From: Adiantum capillus-veneris
Lineage: Eukaryota > Streptophyta > Polypodiopsida > Polypodiales > Pteridaceae
Assembly: GCA_014529385.2 (NCBI GenBank)
Contig: CM043945.1
Span: 548,312-612,311 of the forward strand
Reading direction: 5' to 3'
Length of the DNA stretch: 64,000 nucleotides
Made by a program: the position numbers and the translations under genes. The notes beneath the pieces are model-generated. The model did no database searches, was not told the DNA's origin, and saw only the letters and a list, made by a program, of their open reading frames with translations. Below are positions 52,858 to 63,039 of the stretch, one piece after another. Numbering within the stretch: position 1 is the first letter of the stretch; each line of letters opens with the position of its first letter.

Positions 52858-53767
52858 AAGGTGAGAGAACACGATGCTTTTATCCTCTTTGATCTTGGCT
52901 CAACTCTTAATTTCCTGTCAATTGAGCTAGCCACCAATTTAGGGATACAAGCTTGTGAAATGGGGGATACTTTGAAGGTGGATGGGGCTTTCAAGAGACA
53001 AGAAGCCTAGGTCACTCCCTTGATTGGGAGATTGAGACTCCATGTCCAAAGTTATGTGGAAAAAAAAGGCTTCTTTATCTCTCCTCTCAAACATGAAGAT
53101 GTAATTCTAGGGACACCATGGTTTAATCACATGGCTGCCTCTATGAAATTTCTTGAGAGGAAAATATACTTCTAAGTATAGAGAGACAGATATGTATATA
53201 GATGCAAGAGACAAGTAACACAATACCCCTTATACATACACAAGCTTTTGACAAGTCAATGAAAAGATCAATTTCCGTGTACATGATTTTTGCTAGAGAG
53301 TCTATGAATGACACTAATGGTTTACCAAATAACAATGATGGAAATCAAGAAGATTTAGAGTTATCTAATTTCGTAAACCAATTCCAAGATGTTTTCATTG
53401 ATACATACCTGGAGAGTTACCTCCAAAACGAGGGGATGACGACCATGCCATAGAGCTTTTACCATGAAGTTCACCTCCCAAGCCTCCTTATAGAGTCTCT
53501 CAAGCTAAACAAGAGGAGATTATGAGGCAAGTTAATGAGTAGGTATAAAAAGGGATGGCAAGGCCTAGTTCATCCCCATTTTTCTCGCCATTCTATCAAT
53601 GCAAAATAAAGATGGTACTTATTTCATGTGCGTAGACTATAAAGCCCTAAATAGAATCACAATTAAAAATAGATTTATCGTGCCTCGGGTACTAAGATCT
53701 ATTTGATAAGTTACAAGGGTCTACCTACTTCAGTAGGATTGACCTTAGAAGTGGTTATCATCAAATA

Positions 53768-54097
53768 ATGATAGTCAATGAAGATATTTTAAAGACTTCT
53801 TTCCATATTACGTTTGGATTGAGAAATGCTTCAGCCACTTTGAATCGCATGGTGGAAAAATCTTTCAACCATATCGCAACTTTATTGGAGTATATTTTTG
53901 ACGATATAATTATCTACTCCAAATCTCTTGAGGAACACAAGAAACACCTCCAGGTAGTTTTCCAAGCTTTGAGAGATAATAAGCTTTTCATTAATCAAAA
54001 GAAAAATGAATTTTTCTTGCAAGAAATTCAATATTTGGGTCATTTTATCTCTCAAATTTGGTATCTGTATGGACCCCACAAAGCTAGAAGTAACTAA
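53768..54097 (+). pseudogene. Element D reverse transcriptase palm
   Basis: 109 residues: TSFHITFGLRNASATLNRMV, then YIFDDIIIYSKSLEEHKKHL, then LFINQKKNEFFLQEIQYLGHFIS. F-D-D replaces the usual Y/V-D-D with an Asp pair conserved. An upstream VDYKALN block (about 53632) is in the adjoining frame. Confidence 0.85.
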
Positions 54098-54659
54098 AGA
54101 ATGTGCTAAAACAATGGATTTACATGAGTTACAAAGCTTCATTGGTATGTGTACATACTATACGCGCTTTACATAAAAATTCTCATTAATAGCCGGTCCA
54201 CTTCATGACCTAACCAAAAAGAAAAGTAAGTATGCATGGACAAAAATGGAGCAAAACAATTTTGTGACGCTCAAACAAAATTTTAACCCGTGCTTATTTT
54301 ATCGGATCTGACAAAGCCCTTTGGGGTCCAATGCGATGCATGTGGAAATTGCTTCAAGAAGGGCATGCCATAGCATATGAGAGTAGGAGATTGTGACGAG
54401 CAAACATTGGGCATTTATGAAAAACAACTATTATATGTTCTACATGCCCTAGAAGCATGGAAGCATTATATCTTGGGGAGTCCATTTATTCTACTATGGA
54501 TCAACAAAGTCTCAAATGCTTCATGATCCAAACCCAGCTTTTTGACAAACAAATGAGGTGAGCAAATTTTCTTTGCAATTCAATTTTCATATTGCTCACA
54601 TTACAGGAAAGCACAACCAAGTGGCTTATGCACTTTCATGATGGCTAAAGGTAATTCCT

Positions 54660-54905
54660 ATGACAATAGCAACTCACAATGATCTATCTTCTATGATAGA
54701 TGAGTATGCTACTAATCTAGATTTTAAAAATGTAATTTCTACCCTTGCGTTAGGGAAGAAAGAAGAGCCATTTACCTTGCAAGATGGTTGTCTTCTCTAC
54801 GGCCATACGCTATGTGTCAATCACTCACAGCTTCATGAGAAAGTAATATATGATTCTCATGCTCCTCCTTATGTGGGGCATAGAAGGATTCAATCTACTC
54901 TATGA
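54660..54905 (+). pseudogene. Element D RNase H-integrase connector and HHCC start
   Basis: 81 residues ending LHEKVIYDSHAPPYVGHRRIQ, the beginning of the integrase zinc domain (H...H). A stop follows; YFYWPTMK and C..C remnants come next in frame. Confidence 0.65.
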
Positions 54906-55028
54906 GGAGTAGAAACATACTTCTATTGGCCTACCATGAAAGTAAACCTACAAGACTATGTTTCAAAGTATGTTATATGCCAAAACACAAAATATGATTG
55001 ACAAAAGCAACACGGATTACTCTAGCCA

Positions 55029-55430
55029 TTGCCAATCCTTGACTCACCATGGGAGAGCATATCCATGGATTTTATCTTTGGATTGCCCAAGTCTATCCAT
55101 GAAAATACAAGAATATGGACTATAGTTGATAGGTTCAGTAAACAAGCTCATTTCATACATGTCAAAAAGACTATTAAGGCACATCAAATGAAAACCCTCT
55201 TCATATCACAACTTTTCAAGTACCATGACTTGCCTACATCCATTATTCTAGATAAAGGTCCTCAAATGACCAATAATTTTTGGAAGGGTCTCTTTGAAAC
55301 TCTAGGTAGTAGATTAAATTTCTCTTCGACCTATCACGCACAAACAGATGCCCAAAGTGAAATAGCCAACTCCATGATCCTTGATCTACTAAAAGCTCAG
55401 GTTATGGAAGTAGATCAACGTTCTCAATGA
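55029..55430 (+). pseudogene. Element D integrase core
   Basis: PILDSPWESISMDFIFGLPK (first D), DRFSKQAHFI, ILDKGPQMTNNFW (second D, where SDRG is usual) and HAQTDAQSEIANSM (third E). Ends before the C-terminal domain. Confidence 0.85.
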
Positions 55431-55764
55431 GAAGAAGATCCAAAATCCCTTTCTACTCAAACTACATGGGAAAAGACCATATTAGGTATTTTGGTAAAAA
55501 TCTCACATTATGGGAATCTCCAAATCGACCGAATTCATGTAATTTGGGAATTTTCCACTTAAAGTGGGAAAAATTGAGGTGTGTGGCTAGTAAATAAAGT
55601 GAAAATCTCATAGGATTGTGGTGTTGATAAACACCAAAAGTCAAGAGGATGTACAACACATGGATTTGAATAATAACTATAAATTACATAAAACAAAGGA
55701 AGATACAAAAAAGATTTTGTTTACAAATTGACTAGTATAGTCACAATAGAAGCTCCACATAATT
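55431..55764. other. Spacer between element D and the DUF7869-like gene
   Basis: AT-rich, no gene, and no copy of the GGACAAGTGGTGG motif that fills the other side of the gene. Confidence 0.5.
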
Positions 55765-58700
55765 CTACTCCACATTTGATACCATATCTGAACTTTGATC
55801 CAAGTGTGTCTGATGTGCACGAGTGAGGCCTTCTTTGGCTTTTAGAGCATGTCTTTCTGGAATCTTTATTCTAGAAAATGGTCCTTCTTTGTTGGGTCTC
55901 CAGGACCAAACAATTGCATCTATAGTTTCCCACACTTGTGGGTCCTTATAGTTGACAGCCCAATAACCCTTCCAACAATTACTATAAGCTTGAGTATCTG
56001 TCATCCCACTTTTTCTCGCGCAAGGTGCCCAATATTGAATCAAGAGTTTTCTGTAGTTTGGTGATGTAGGCTCATTATCAATGTCAGATAAAGCCATTGC
56101 AAGCCACACTGGATAGATTTCTGTGTCACTCGGAACAAGCATAAGAAAGTCACCTTGGTGCACATCAGACATAGGGTCAAACTCTTCCCTTGACCTATCT
56201 CGTTGAGGCCCACAAAAATGATCCTTCAACTCTTCAAGGCCTAGGAATCTTTCTGCTCCTTGTTGCAAATGCATTGTAGTGCTTTGTAGGTGAGAATATT
56301 CTTGAGTTTTTGGCCAAAACATTTCATACAAGACTCCCTCTGATATGATTGCTTTTCCAATCTCTTCAATTATCTTACTCCAATAATCTATCACGGGTCT
56401 ATAATATCGCGGAATACTTGAACCATTCCCTAAATTTTTCCAAAATTTTATATAGTTCTTTAGCCCCAAAATGACTTCTTCGTGGGCCTTGACATACTCC
56501 GCCATTTGTACTAGAGGTGGATCTCCATGTGGTAACATTGGCTTGCCTTCTGTGTCTGTTTTCCAAAGGCGAATACTTCCACTCCAACTTGATACACCTA
56601 CATGTGCCTTATATTGCATCATTGGTGTCTCATCCTGCATAAAGAACCTGAACTGAAGCGGTTTGGAATGTCCAACAAGTATGTCTTGTCCATCACAAAG
56701 ATAGCCATCACAATATTGCTTGAAATCGGGGATCTTTGTGAGAAAAAATGGAGCTGGAGATGAAGATGAGTTGTTTCGTAATGTATCCATCAAATGTGGC
56801 AAAGTATAGGTTTGTGTAACTCTCAACTTCTCTGAAAACCTACTAAACATGGCGTCTATGTCCTCATGTGTATGCCCAACCATTAAAAATCCCAGCTGGA
56901 TGGTTTTGAAAACACCCCTTGCAACAAGCATTGACAAATAGGCAAATAAGTATCGATTTTTGTTTTCCCCTGCACAATTATCCAATTGTAGCAACAAGTT
57001 CTCTGGCAATCTGCGAAATGTTGACCCCAATTCCTCTTCTGCAATTTCTGACGACTGCACAATGGGCTCTTTTCCATCACTCAAGTTATGGTAGTCCAAA
57101 GCATCCCTTGAGTTCAAAGCATGTAGTAGTGAAATATTGCTCCTTGGAAGTCCATTTGTTACTAGATCACCAAGAGGATGCTTATCTATCCTCTCGAGGT
57201 TATGTAAACAATTAGCAATTGAGCCAATTGTAAGATTTGGATCAGCTGGCCACAAACCATTCAAGACAAAGTGTCCGTAATGACCTTCTCCATGTCCATG
57301 AGTGATCATGCCAATCAATGCCACCTGCAGATTATATCCTGAATCCACACCCTTGGGAACAATGCGTAATCTAGGAATGGCAGTCTTCTTTTGATCCATC
57401 TTATCATGGATTATGCATACATATTTTTGTGGTTGAGTTTCTGAATACGTGCGCCATGCATAATATAGGCTTCTGCAACTCTTTTGTTGTGCCATGTGAA
57501 CTTCTCTCTCCCTCAAGAGAAGAGCTCTCTCTTCAAGAGAAGGTTTAGCTTCTAACCTTGCCTTGATTGAGCTACAAATATTGCACTTAGAGAACTCACT
57601 CGTCTTTGTTAAAGTGACATGTGGGTACTCTTTGTTCCAAATTCTACCAAAAGAAGATTGGGATAGCTTCTTCTCATAGCCCATTTGGTCAAGTGTCGTG
57701 TTGATTTCACATAAAATATCCACTTGTTTGTATGTTGATGGAATCACCAATTGAGTCTCTCTTGAGCCATCTAGCAGTGTTCTACTTCTATGTGGCATCT
57801 TCTCAGAGTTGTTTTCCACAAACTCATTTAGTAGTGCTCTTGCTAAACTAGTATGTTGAAGTCCCCTTCTCAATGTACATGTGTTCCCATGTACATATTG
57901 GCGCACACCATTTTCAAAGTTCTCCTTGTATCGATAAAATGATGTCTTTGGTATTCCATGTAGCTCATACCATGCTCTACAACAAACAATAGAGCCATTT
58001 AGCCTGAATTGGTATCGTGACTTCTCATCTTTCTGATAACATATAGAAAGAACATCATAAACATAATTAGTGCGTGATTTTTGAGACTCTCCCCAAAATT
58101 GTTGTCGTAACCTTGTCACCATATCACGATCTGCAAATTGGCAGCATTTTTGTGCACAACAATCAATGCATGATACCCTTTGAATTGATTTGTTTGAAAG
58201 GTAAAAAGTCGAAGCTGGTGCTGCTTTTGATTTTTGAGTCCTGTTCATGAAAGTGTATCGTCTCTTCCTTGACAACTGGACAACATTACTCCCATCAAGT
58301 TTTTTTCCAACATTGCCATCGTTGGATACATCCTCATATGTAGCATGCATGCCATCAACAGGAACAAAGCGTTGTAATGGGCTCCCATTCAACATTGTTG
58401 TCTGCTTGATGGGCCACTTTAGCAAAGTGATGCTACCCACTTCAACCACATCATCAATGCTTGCATTTTCTCTTTCAATACCCACACCCACACAATCAGG
58501 ACCAAGTTCCTGAAAGTTGACATAATCATGTGGAAATACATATAAGATGGTCCCTTCATTCATGGTTTGCATCATTGTGTCATCTTTTAAAAGGACCCTC
58601 TGATTTCTCCAAGACTCTCGAATCATTGCTTCAAATTCTGGGCTTGTCATAGGTATTGCATCTGTAACTAGAGGATCAGAATGATCATGTTCTTCATCAC

Positions 58701-58992
58701 CATTGTAGCTTTCGTGTGGATCAATTAAGTTCCCATTTAATACAAAAGATTGCAAAAGAAGCTTTGACCATCGAACAGCACTCCATAATGAGCCTTGGAG
58801 AGATGAAGTATCCATTGTAGGAAAAGGTAGGACCACATCCTTCAAGCATTCCTCCACTAGTATGGAGACATTTCCCAGCCCTATCTTTGTACCACCACAA
58901 GTGGAATCTGGATCTGTTCTACACACACAACCAATACCAACGATTTCATTGTCAAGTATCATATGTACTTTCTCCCCAGATTCGAAGTCCAT
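55765..58992 (-). CDS. DUF7869-like protein, possible DDE-type transposase
   Basis: 1075 residues, intact. A Cys cluster at 275-284 (C-IDCCAQKCC) and RLNGSIVCCRAWYELHGIPK (about 330-349) are followed by a Lys/Arg-rich region, a second C-x2-C (470-473), HDKMDQKKTAIPRLR (D530, D533), LQLDNCAGENKNR (D671, E677) and GHTHEDIDAMFSRF (707-718). That order matches proteins with the uncharacterised DUF7869 domain, which are numerous in repeat-rich genomes. The spaced acidic residues (D530, D671, E710/D711/D713) resemble a DDE RNase H-like core, so a transposase or a domesticated derivative is inferred. On the minus strand TTTTTACTTACAG lies just before the ATG and looks like a splice acceptor, so an upstream exon may exist. 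Confidence 0.7.
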   Translation of the reverse strand: MDFESGEKVHMILDNEIVGIGCVCRTDPDSTCGGTKIGLGNVSILVEECLKDVVLPFPTMDTSSLQGSLWSAVRWSKLLLQSFVLNGNLIDPHESYNGDEEHDHSDPLVTDAIPMTSPEFEAMIRESWRNQRVLLKDDTMMQTMNEGTILYVFPHDYVNFQELGPDCVGVGIERENASIDDVVEVGSITLLKWPIKQTTMLNGSPLQRFVPVDGMHATYEDVSNDGNVGKKLDGSNVVQLSRKRRYTFMNRTQKSKAAPASTFYLSNKSIQRVSCIDCCAQKCCQFADRDMVTRLRQQFWGESQKSRTNYVYDVLSICYQKDEKSRYQFRLNGSIVCCRAWYELHGIPKTSFYRYKENFENGVRQYVHGNTCTLRRGLQHTSLARALLNEFVENNSEKMPHRSRTLLDGSRETQLVIPSTYKQVDILCEINTTLDQMGYEKKLSQSSFGRIWNKEYPHVTLTKTSEFSKCNICSSIKARLEAKPSLEERALLLREREVHMAQQKSCRSLYYAWRTYSETQPQKYVCIIHDKMDQKKTAIPRLRIVPKGVDSGYNLQVALIGMITHGHGEGHYGHFVLNGLWPADPNLTIGSIANCLHNLERIDKHPLGDLVTNGLPRSNISLLHALNSRDALDYHNLSDGKEPIVQSSEIAEEELGSTFRRLPENLLLQLDNCAGENKNRYLFAYLSMLVARGVFKTIQLGFLMVGHTHEDIDAMFSRFSEKLRVTQTYTLPHLMDTLRNNSSSSPAPFFLTKIPDFKQYCDGYLCDGQDILVGHSKPLQFRFFMQDETPMMQYKAHVGVSSWSGSIRLWKTDTEGKPMLPHGDPPLVQMAEYVKAHEEVILGLKNYIKFWKNLGNGSSIPRYYRPVIDYWSKIIEEIGKAIISEGVLYEMFWPKTQEYSHLQSTTMHLQQGAERFLGLEELKDHFCGPQRDRSREEFDPMSDVHQGDFLMLVPSDTEIYPVWLAMALSDIDNEPTSPNYRKLLIQYWAPCARKSGMTDTQAYSNCWKGYWAVNYKDPQVWETIDAIVWSWRPNKEGPFSRIKIPERHALKAKEGLTRAHQTHLDQSSDMVSNVE

Positions 58993-59085
58993 CCTGTAAG
59001 TAAAAAGATTACATTGTTAAATCCATAGTTATAGAAAAATACTCTTCAAACCAAAAATCATGCTACAACATGAAAAAGGTTTGCA

Positions 59086-61100
59086 TAGGTTGGACAAGTG
59101 GTGAACCTTGAGACCAAATCCTCCTTGCTATATTAATGGAAGCAAGGTTGGACAAGTGGTGGACCTTGAAACCAAAGCCTCTTTGCTATATGAGAGCATA
59201 GGTTGGACAAGTGGTGGACCTAGTTGTAATACCCACTGCCACCTATCAACTACTATAGGACTATGCTTTCCAATGTCCAAGTATCCCTTGAGTCTTTCAA
59301 GGTTGAACACGTGGTGGACCTTGAAACAAAAATCCCCTTTCTATATCAGAGCATAGCTTGGACAAGTGGTGGACCTAGTTATAATGCCCAATATCCAAGG
59401 TGAAATACCTTAGGACTTTGCTACCTTGCTTGCCAATGTTTACGTAGCCCCTCATTTCTTTAATGGAAGTAAGGTTGGACAAGTGGTGGACCTTGAAACC
59501 AAAGCCTCTTTGCTATATAAGAGCATAGGTTGGACCTAGTTTTAATACCCACTGCCACCTATCAACTACTATAAGACTATGCTTTCCAATGTCCAAGTAT
59601 CCCTTGAGTCTTTCAAGGTTGAACACGTGGTGGACCTTGAAACAAAAATCCCCTTTCTATATTAGAAAGGTTGAACACATGGTGGACCTTGAAACGAAAA
59701 TCCCCTTTCTTTATCAGATCATAGCTTGGACAAGTATCCCTTGAGTCTTTCAAGGTTGAACACGTGGTGGACCTTGAAACAAAAATCCCCTTTCTATATT
59801 AGAAAGGTTGAACACATGGTGGACCTTGAAACGAAAATCCCTTTCTTTATCAGAGCATAGCTTGGACAAGTATCCCTTGAGTCTTTCAAGGTTGAACACG
59901 TGGTGGACCTTGAAACAAAAATCCCCTTTCTATATTAGAAAGGTTGAACACATGGTGGACCTTGAAACGAAAATCCCCTTTCTTTATCAGAGCATAGCTT
60001 GGACAAGTATCCCTTGAGTCTTTCAAGGTTGAACACGTGGTGGACCTTGAAACAAAAATCCCCTTTCTATATTAGAAAGGTTGAACACATGGTGGACCTT
60101 GAAACGAAAATCCCCTTTCTTTATCAGAGCATAGCTTGGACAAGTGGTGGACCTAGTTATAATGCCCAATATCCAAGGTGAAACACCTTAGAACCTTGCT
60201 ACCTTGCTTGCCAATGTTTACGTAGCCCCTCATTTCTTTAATGGAAGCAAGGTTGGACAAGTGGTGGACCTTGAAACCAAAGCCTCTTTGCTATATGAGA
60301 GCATAGGTTGGACCTAGTTGTAATACCCACTGCCACCTATCAACTACTATAGGACTATGCTTTCCAATGTCCAAGTATCCCTTGAGTCTTGCAAGGTTGA
60401 ACACGTGGTGGACCTTGAAACCAAAATCCTCTTTCCATATCAGAGCATAGCTTGGACAAGTGGTGGACCTAGTTATAAAGCCCCTCCTTTCTTTAATGGA
60501 AGAAAGGTTGGAAAAGTGGTGAATCTTGAAACCCAAACCCTTTGGCTATATATAGAGGATATCTTGGACAAGTGGTGGGCTTAGTTGTAGTATCCAATGT
60601 CCAAGGTCCAAGGTGAACTATGTAAAGACCTTACTTCCAAAAACAGAGTCGTACAAGTGGTTCTCCTTGAAACCAAAACCTCCTTAGTGTATTAGAACAT
60701 AGCTTGGAGAAGTGGTGGACTTAGTTGTAATGGTGAATGTCCAAAGCAAACTATTATAGGACCTTGCTTCCCAAATCAAGTTTGGACAAGTGGTGGATCT
60801 TGAAACCAAAACCCCCTTACTCTATTAGAGCATAGCTTAGATAAGTGGTGGACCTAGCTGCCATGGAAAATGTTCAATCTGAACTGCTGCAAGACCTTGC
60901 TATTAAATGTCTAAGTAGAGCTAGCTTCTTTAATGGAATCAAGGTTGGGAAAGTGGTGCATCTTGAAACCAAAAGCCCTTTATTGTATTAGAGCATAGCT
61001 TGGACAAGTGAGGGACCTAGTTTTAATGTGTGATGTCCAAAGAAAAGTATTACAAGACCTTGCTTTCCAATATTTGAATTGGTCAAGTGGTTAAAACTAA
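59086..61100. repeat. Repeat field built on GGTTGGACAAGTGGTGGACC
   Basis: The 20-mer GGTTGGACAAGTGGTGGACC and variants (GGTTGAACACGTGG, GCTTGGACAAGTGG) recur every 50-150 bases, in one orientation, each followed by CTTGAAACCAAA or CTAGTTGTAAT and a TATATNAGAGCATAG segment. It begins about 95 bp from the DUF7869-like ATG. The short ORFs here are shadows of the repeat. Confidence 0.9.
59617..60150. repeat. 137-bp tandem repeat, nearly four copies
   Basis: Units start at 59617, 59754, 59890 and 60027 (137, 136 and 137 bp), nearly identical. Each unit contains GGTTGAACACGTGGTGG, GGTTGAACACATGGTGG and GCTTGGACAAGTATCCC. This is a recent local amplification inside the older repeat field. Confidence 0.9.
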
Positions 61101-61600
61101 GTATAAAACTTTGACCATTTTCTTCTCGAATTGCCAAAAAGCTAGTTTTAGACACCCCTAAATGAAAATGGTTTAGGGTGGCCTTAAACAATGTTTTTTC
61201 AAAGACTTGAACAAAAGGGTTGTCGAAGAGTAATGACAATTTATTGTGGCTTGAAGTGCCTGAGTATGTGAAAACAAGCCTAGGTTTTCCACGAGGCAAA
61301 AGGTGACATAATAAGAACATTGGAAAGTTAGGATTGACCATGTGGCCTAAACTTTGGCAAGTGAAGTGGTGGCCAAGTTTTGTGGCACAGTGTGCACTTG
61401 GTCCTATATGTGTTGACCGCTTGGCTAAATCTAGGACCATAAGGCCAAACCTTTGGCACCTTAAATATAGTATGGGACATAATCTAGAACTGCTATAGTA
61501 AATTAGTAGTATAGCTAATATGTTAATATTTGTATTATATTTAAGTATATGCTAATATAATTTATGTTCAAAATTTCACTAATGAAGAATGTTCCCATTT
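61101..61600. other. Unassigned stretch
   Basis: No 20-mer repeat. A 150-residue minus-strand frame (61440-60988) partly overlaps it, but it runs into the repeat field and has no domain; I do not call it a gene. Confidence 0.4.
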
Positions 61601-61604
61601 AGCA

Positions 61605-61802
61605 CTCCAGATGCGGGGTCTTAGGGCAATGCCACAATGAGGTGACAAGGCAGCGCTTCCACGTGAGGTTTGGGGGTAGCGCTCTTGATGGGGATGTGGA
61701 ATATAGCGCTCTCCATGGCAGGGCTTGGGAGGTTGATTTTGGGATATTGTTCTGGGCGGGGTCCTGGGGCAGCGCCCCGGGCGGGGTCAAGGGGCGGCAT
61801 TT
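61605..61802. other. GC-rich island
   Basis: A GC-rich block in AT-rich surroundings, with repeated GGCAGCGC, AGCGCTC and GGGCGGGGTC words and a GGGGCAGCGCCCC palindrome at about 61765-61777. Similar words occur in plant non-coding repeats, but I cannot assign a family. Confidence 0.5.
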
Positions 61803-62264
61803 TGTATTGCTTTTGTTTTTTTTAATCCTATGATAAAACATGGACTTGTAGCATACGTGGCATTCTAATAAACCCTATCAAGATTAGGCACACAGAGAGC
61901 GCACGAGAAACGCACACAGAGAAAGCAGGCGAGCAGCAAAAACACAGAAAGCGCACACGGATCGCACACAGTTGGAGTATACGCGCGTGTAGAGGAGCAA
62001 GCTCGGCATCGTACACAACACACAGGTGGAGTGCACAGGATTGAAAGTTCGCGCACAAGACAAAGAAACAGCAGCGTACACAACGCTTTCCAGAAGGGCA
62101 GGATCGGGCAGTCTTCTCAGGAGACATTGCACACCTCACGAATAGAGAAAAAACAGGTATTTCTCTCTCTCTCACTCTCTGTCTTTCTCCATATAGAGAA
62201 GATGGTTCTCTGTAACTCTTCTTGCACACACACTCTCTCGTCAAAAGACAGAGATACATAGTTT

Positions 62265-62545
62265 AAAAATATCCCCGCACACATACACATATTCCCACAC
62301 ATCGTCTTCCTCTCTTCCACATACATAACCACAGTGAAATCTGTTATCTTGCTGTCTCTCTCTTGAAAATACATGCACATATTCCCACACATCGTCTTCC
62401 TCACTTCCACATACATAACCACAATGAAATCTGTTATCTTGTTGTCTCTCTCTTGAAAATACGTGCACATATTTCCATACATCGTCTTCCTCTCTTCCAC
62501 ATACATAAACACAGTGAAATCTGTTATCTTTCTCTCTCCTCTCTC
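62265..62545. repeat. 90-bp tandem repeat, three copies
   Basis: ATTCCCACACATCGTCTTCC begins at 62291 and 62381, with a variant at 62471. Each is followed by CCACATACATAACCACA and TGAAATCTGTTATCTT. Overlapping frames on both strands are repeat shadows. Confidence 0.9.
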
Positions 62546-62555
62546 TAAAAAACAG

Positions 62556-62562
62556 GTATTTA

Positions 62563-62590
<28 letters not shown>
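62556..62590. repeat. (CT)n microsatellite
   Basis: An uninterrupted CT run, passing into CTAT repeats at 62585-62600. Confidence 0.9.
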
Positions 62591-62598
<8 letters not shown>

Positions 62599-63039
62599 TA
62601 TATTTGCTATCTCTCTCTTGAAAATACATGCTCATGTATGTGTGCGTCTGTGTTATCTATGTGTATGTATGTATATTTGTGTTATTTCATTGTAATACTC
62701 ATACATAATGCAGATACATAATTACACTTAATTACGATATGCACACATAGTATATATACATACATAAATATCACAAATAACTAACACATTGTAATACTAG
62801 TAAAATTGAATGGAAGACTTACTTGCGTGATGTGTTAAAGTCGATTCTTGTAGCGAGTTCTGGATGTATGCTGAGCTGATTTTCCTCTAATCCATTTGTA
62901 GATATGATTGTAACTTCTGTTTCTCAAAAATAGTAGTGTTGTTTAGTGATACACCTAATGGACATAAATGGTTTAAACTAGGACATGTAGACCAAAAACA
63001 CGTGTATTTCTTTGGATGAATATATACACTTTTTGGTGA

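Larger units (their letters stand above)
52858..55430 (+). mobile_element. Ty3 element D, fossil
   Basis: Plus-strand remnants in Ty3 order with many stops. They are protease (52860-53175: LFDLGSTLNFLSIELA ... VILGTPWF), RT (53590-54095, including YIFDDIIIYSKSLEEH), RNase H (54290-54520, unreadable in one frame), integrase zinc region (54830-54980) and core (55035-55420). No LTRs recognised. Much more decayed than A, B or C, and of another lineage, since the protease and RT motifs resemble chromovirus-type elements. No chromodomain seen. Confidence 0.85.

Noticed and set aside
59808-60181. ORFs with repeated Leu-Ser-Arg-Leu-Asn peptides
   Set aside because: They follow the 137-bp and 20-mer repeats and have no independent support.
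60988-61440. 150-residue minus-strand ORF
   Set aside because: No domain, runs into the motif repeat, and has no splice or start context that supports it.
61605-61802. CpG-island promoter
   Set aside because: GC-rich but built of repeated AGCGC and GGGCGGGG words and without a gene next to it; more like a repeat fragment.
62117-62512. 131-residue minus-strand ORF with repeated peptide
   Set aside because: It is a translation of the 90-bp tandem repeat; both strands and several frames are open for the same reason.
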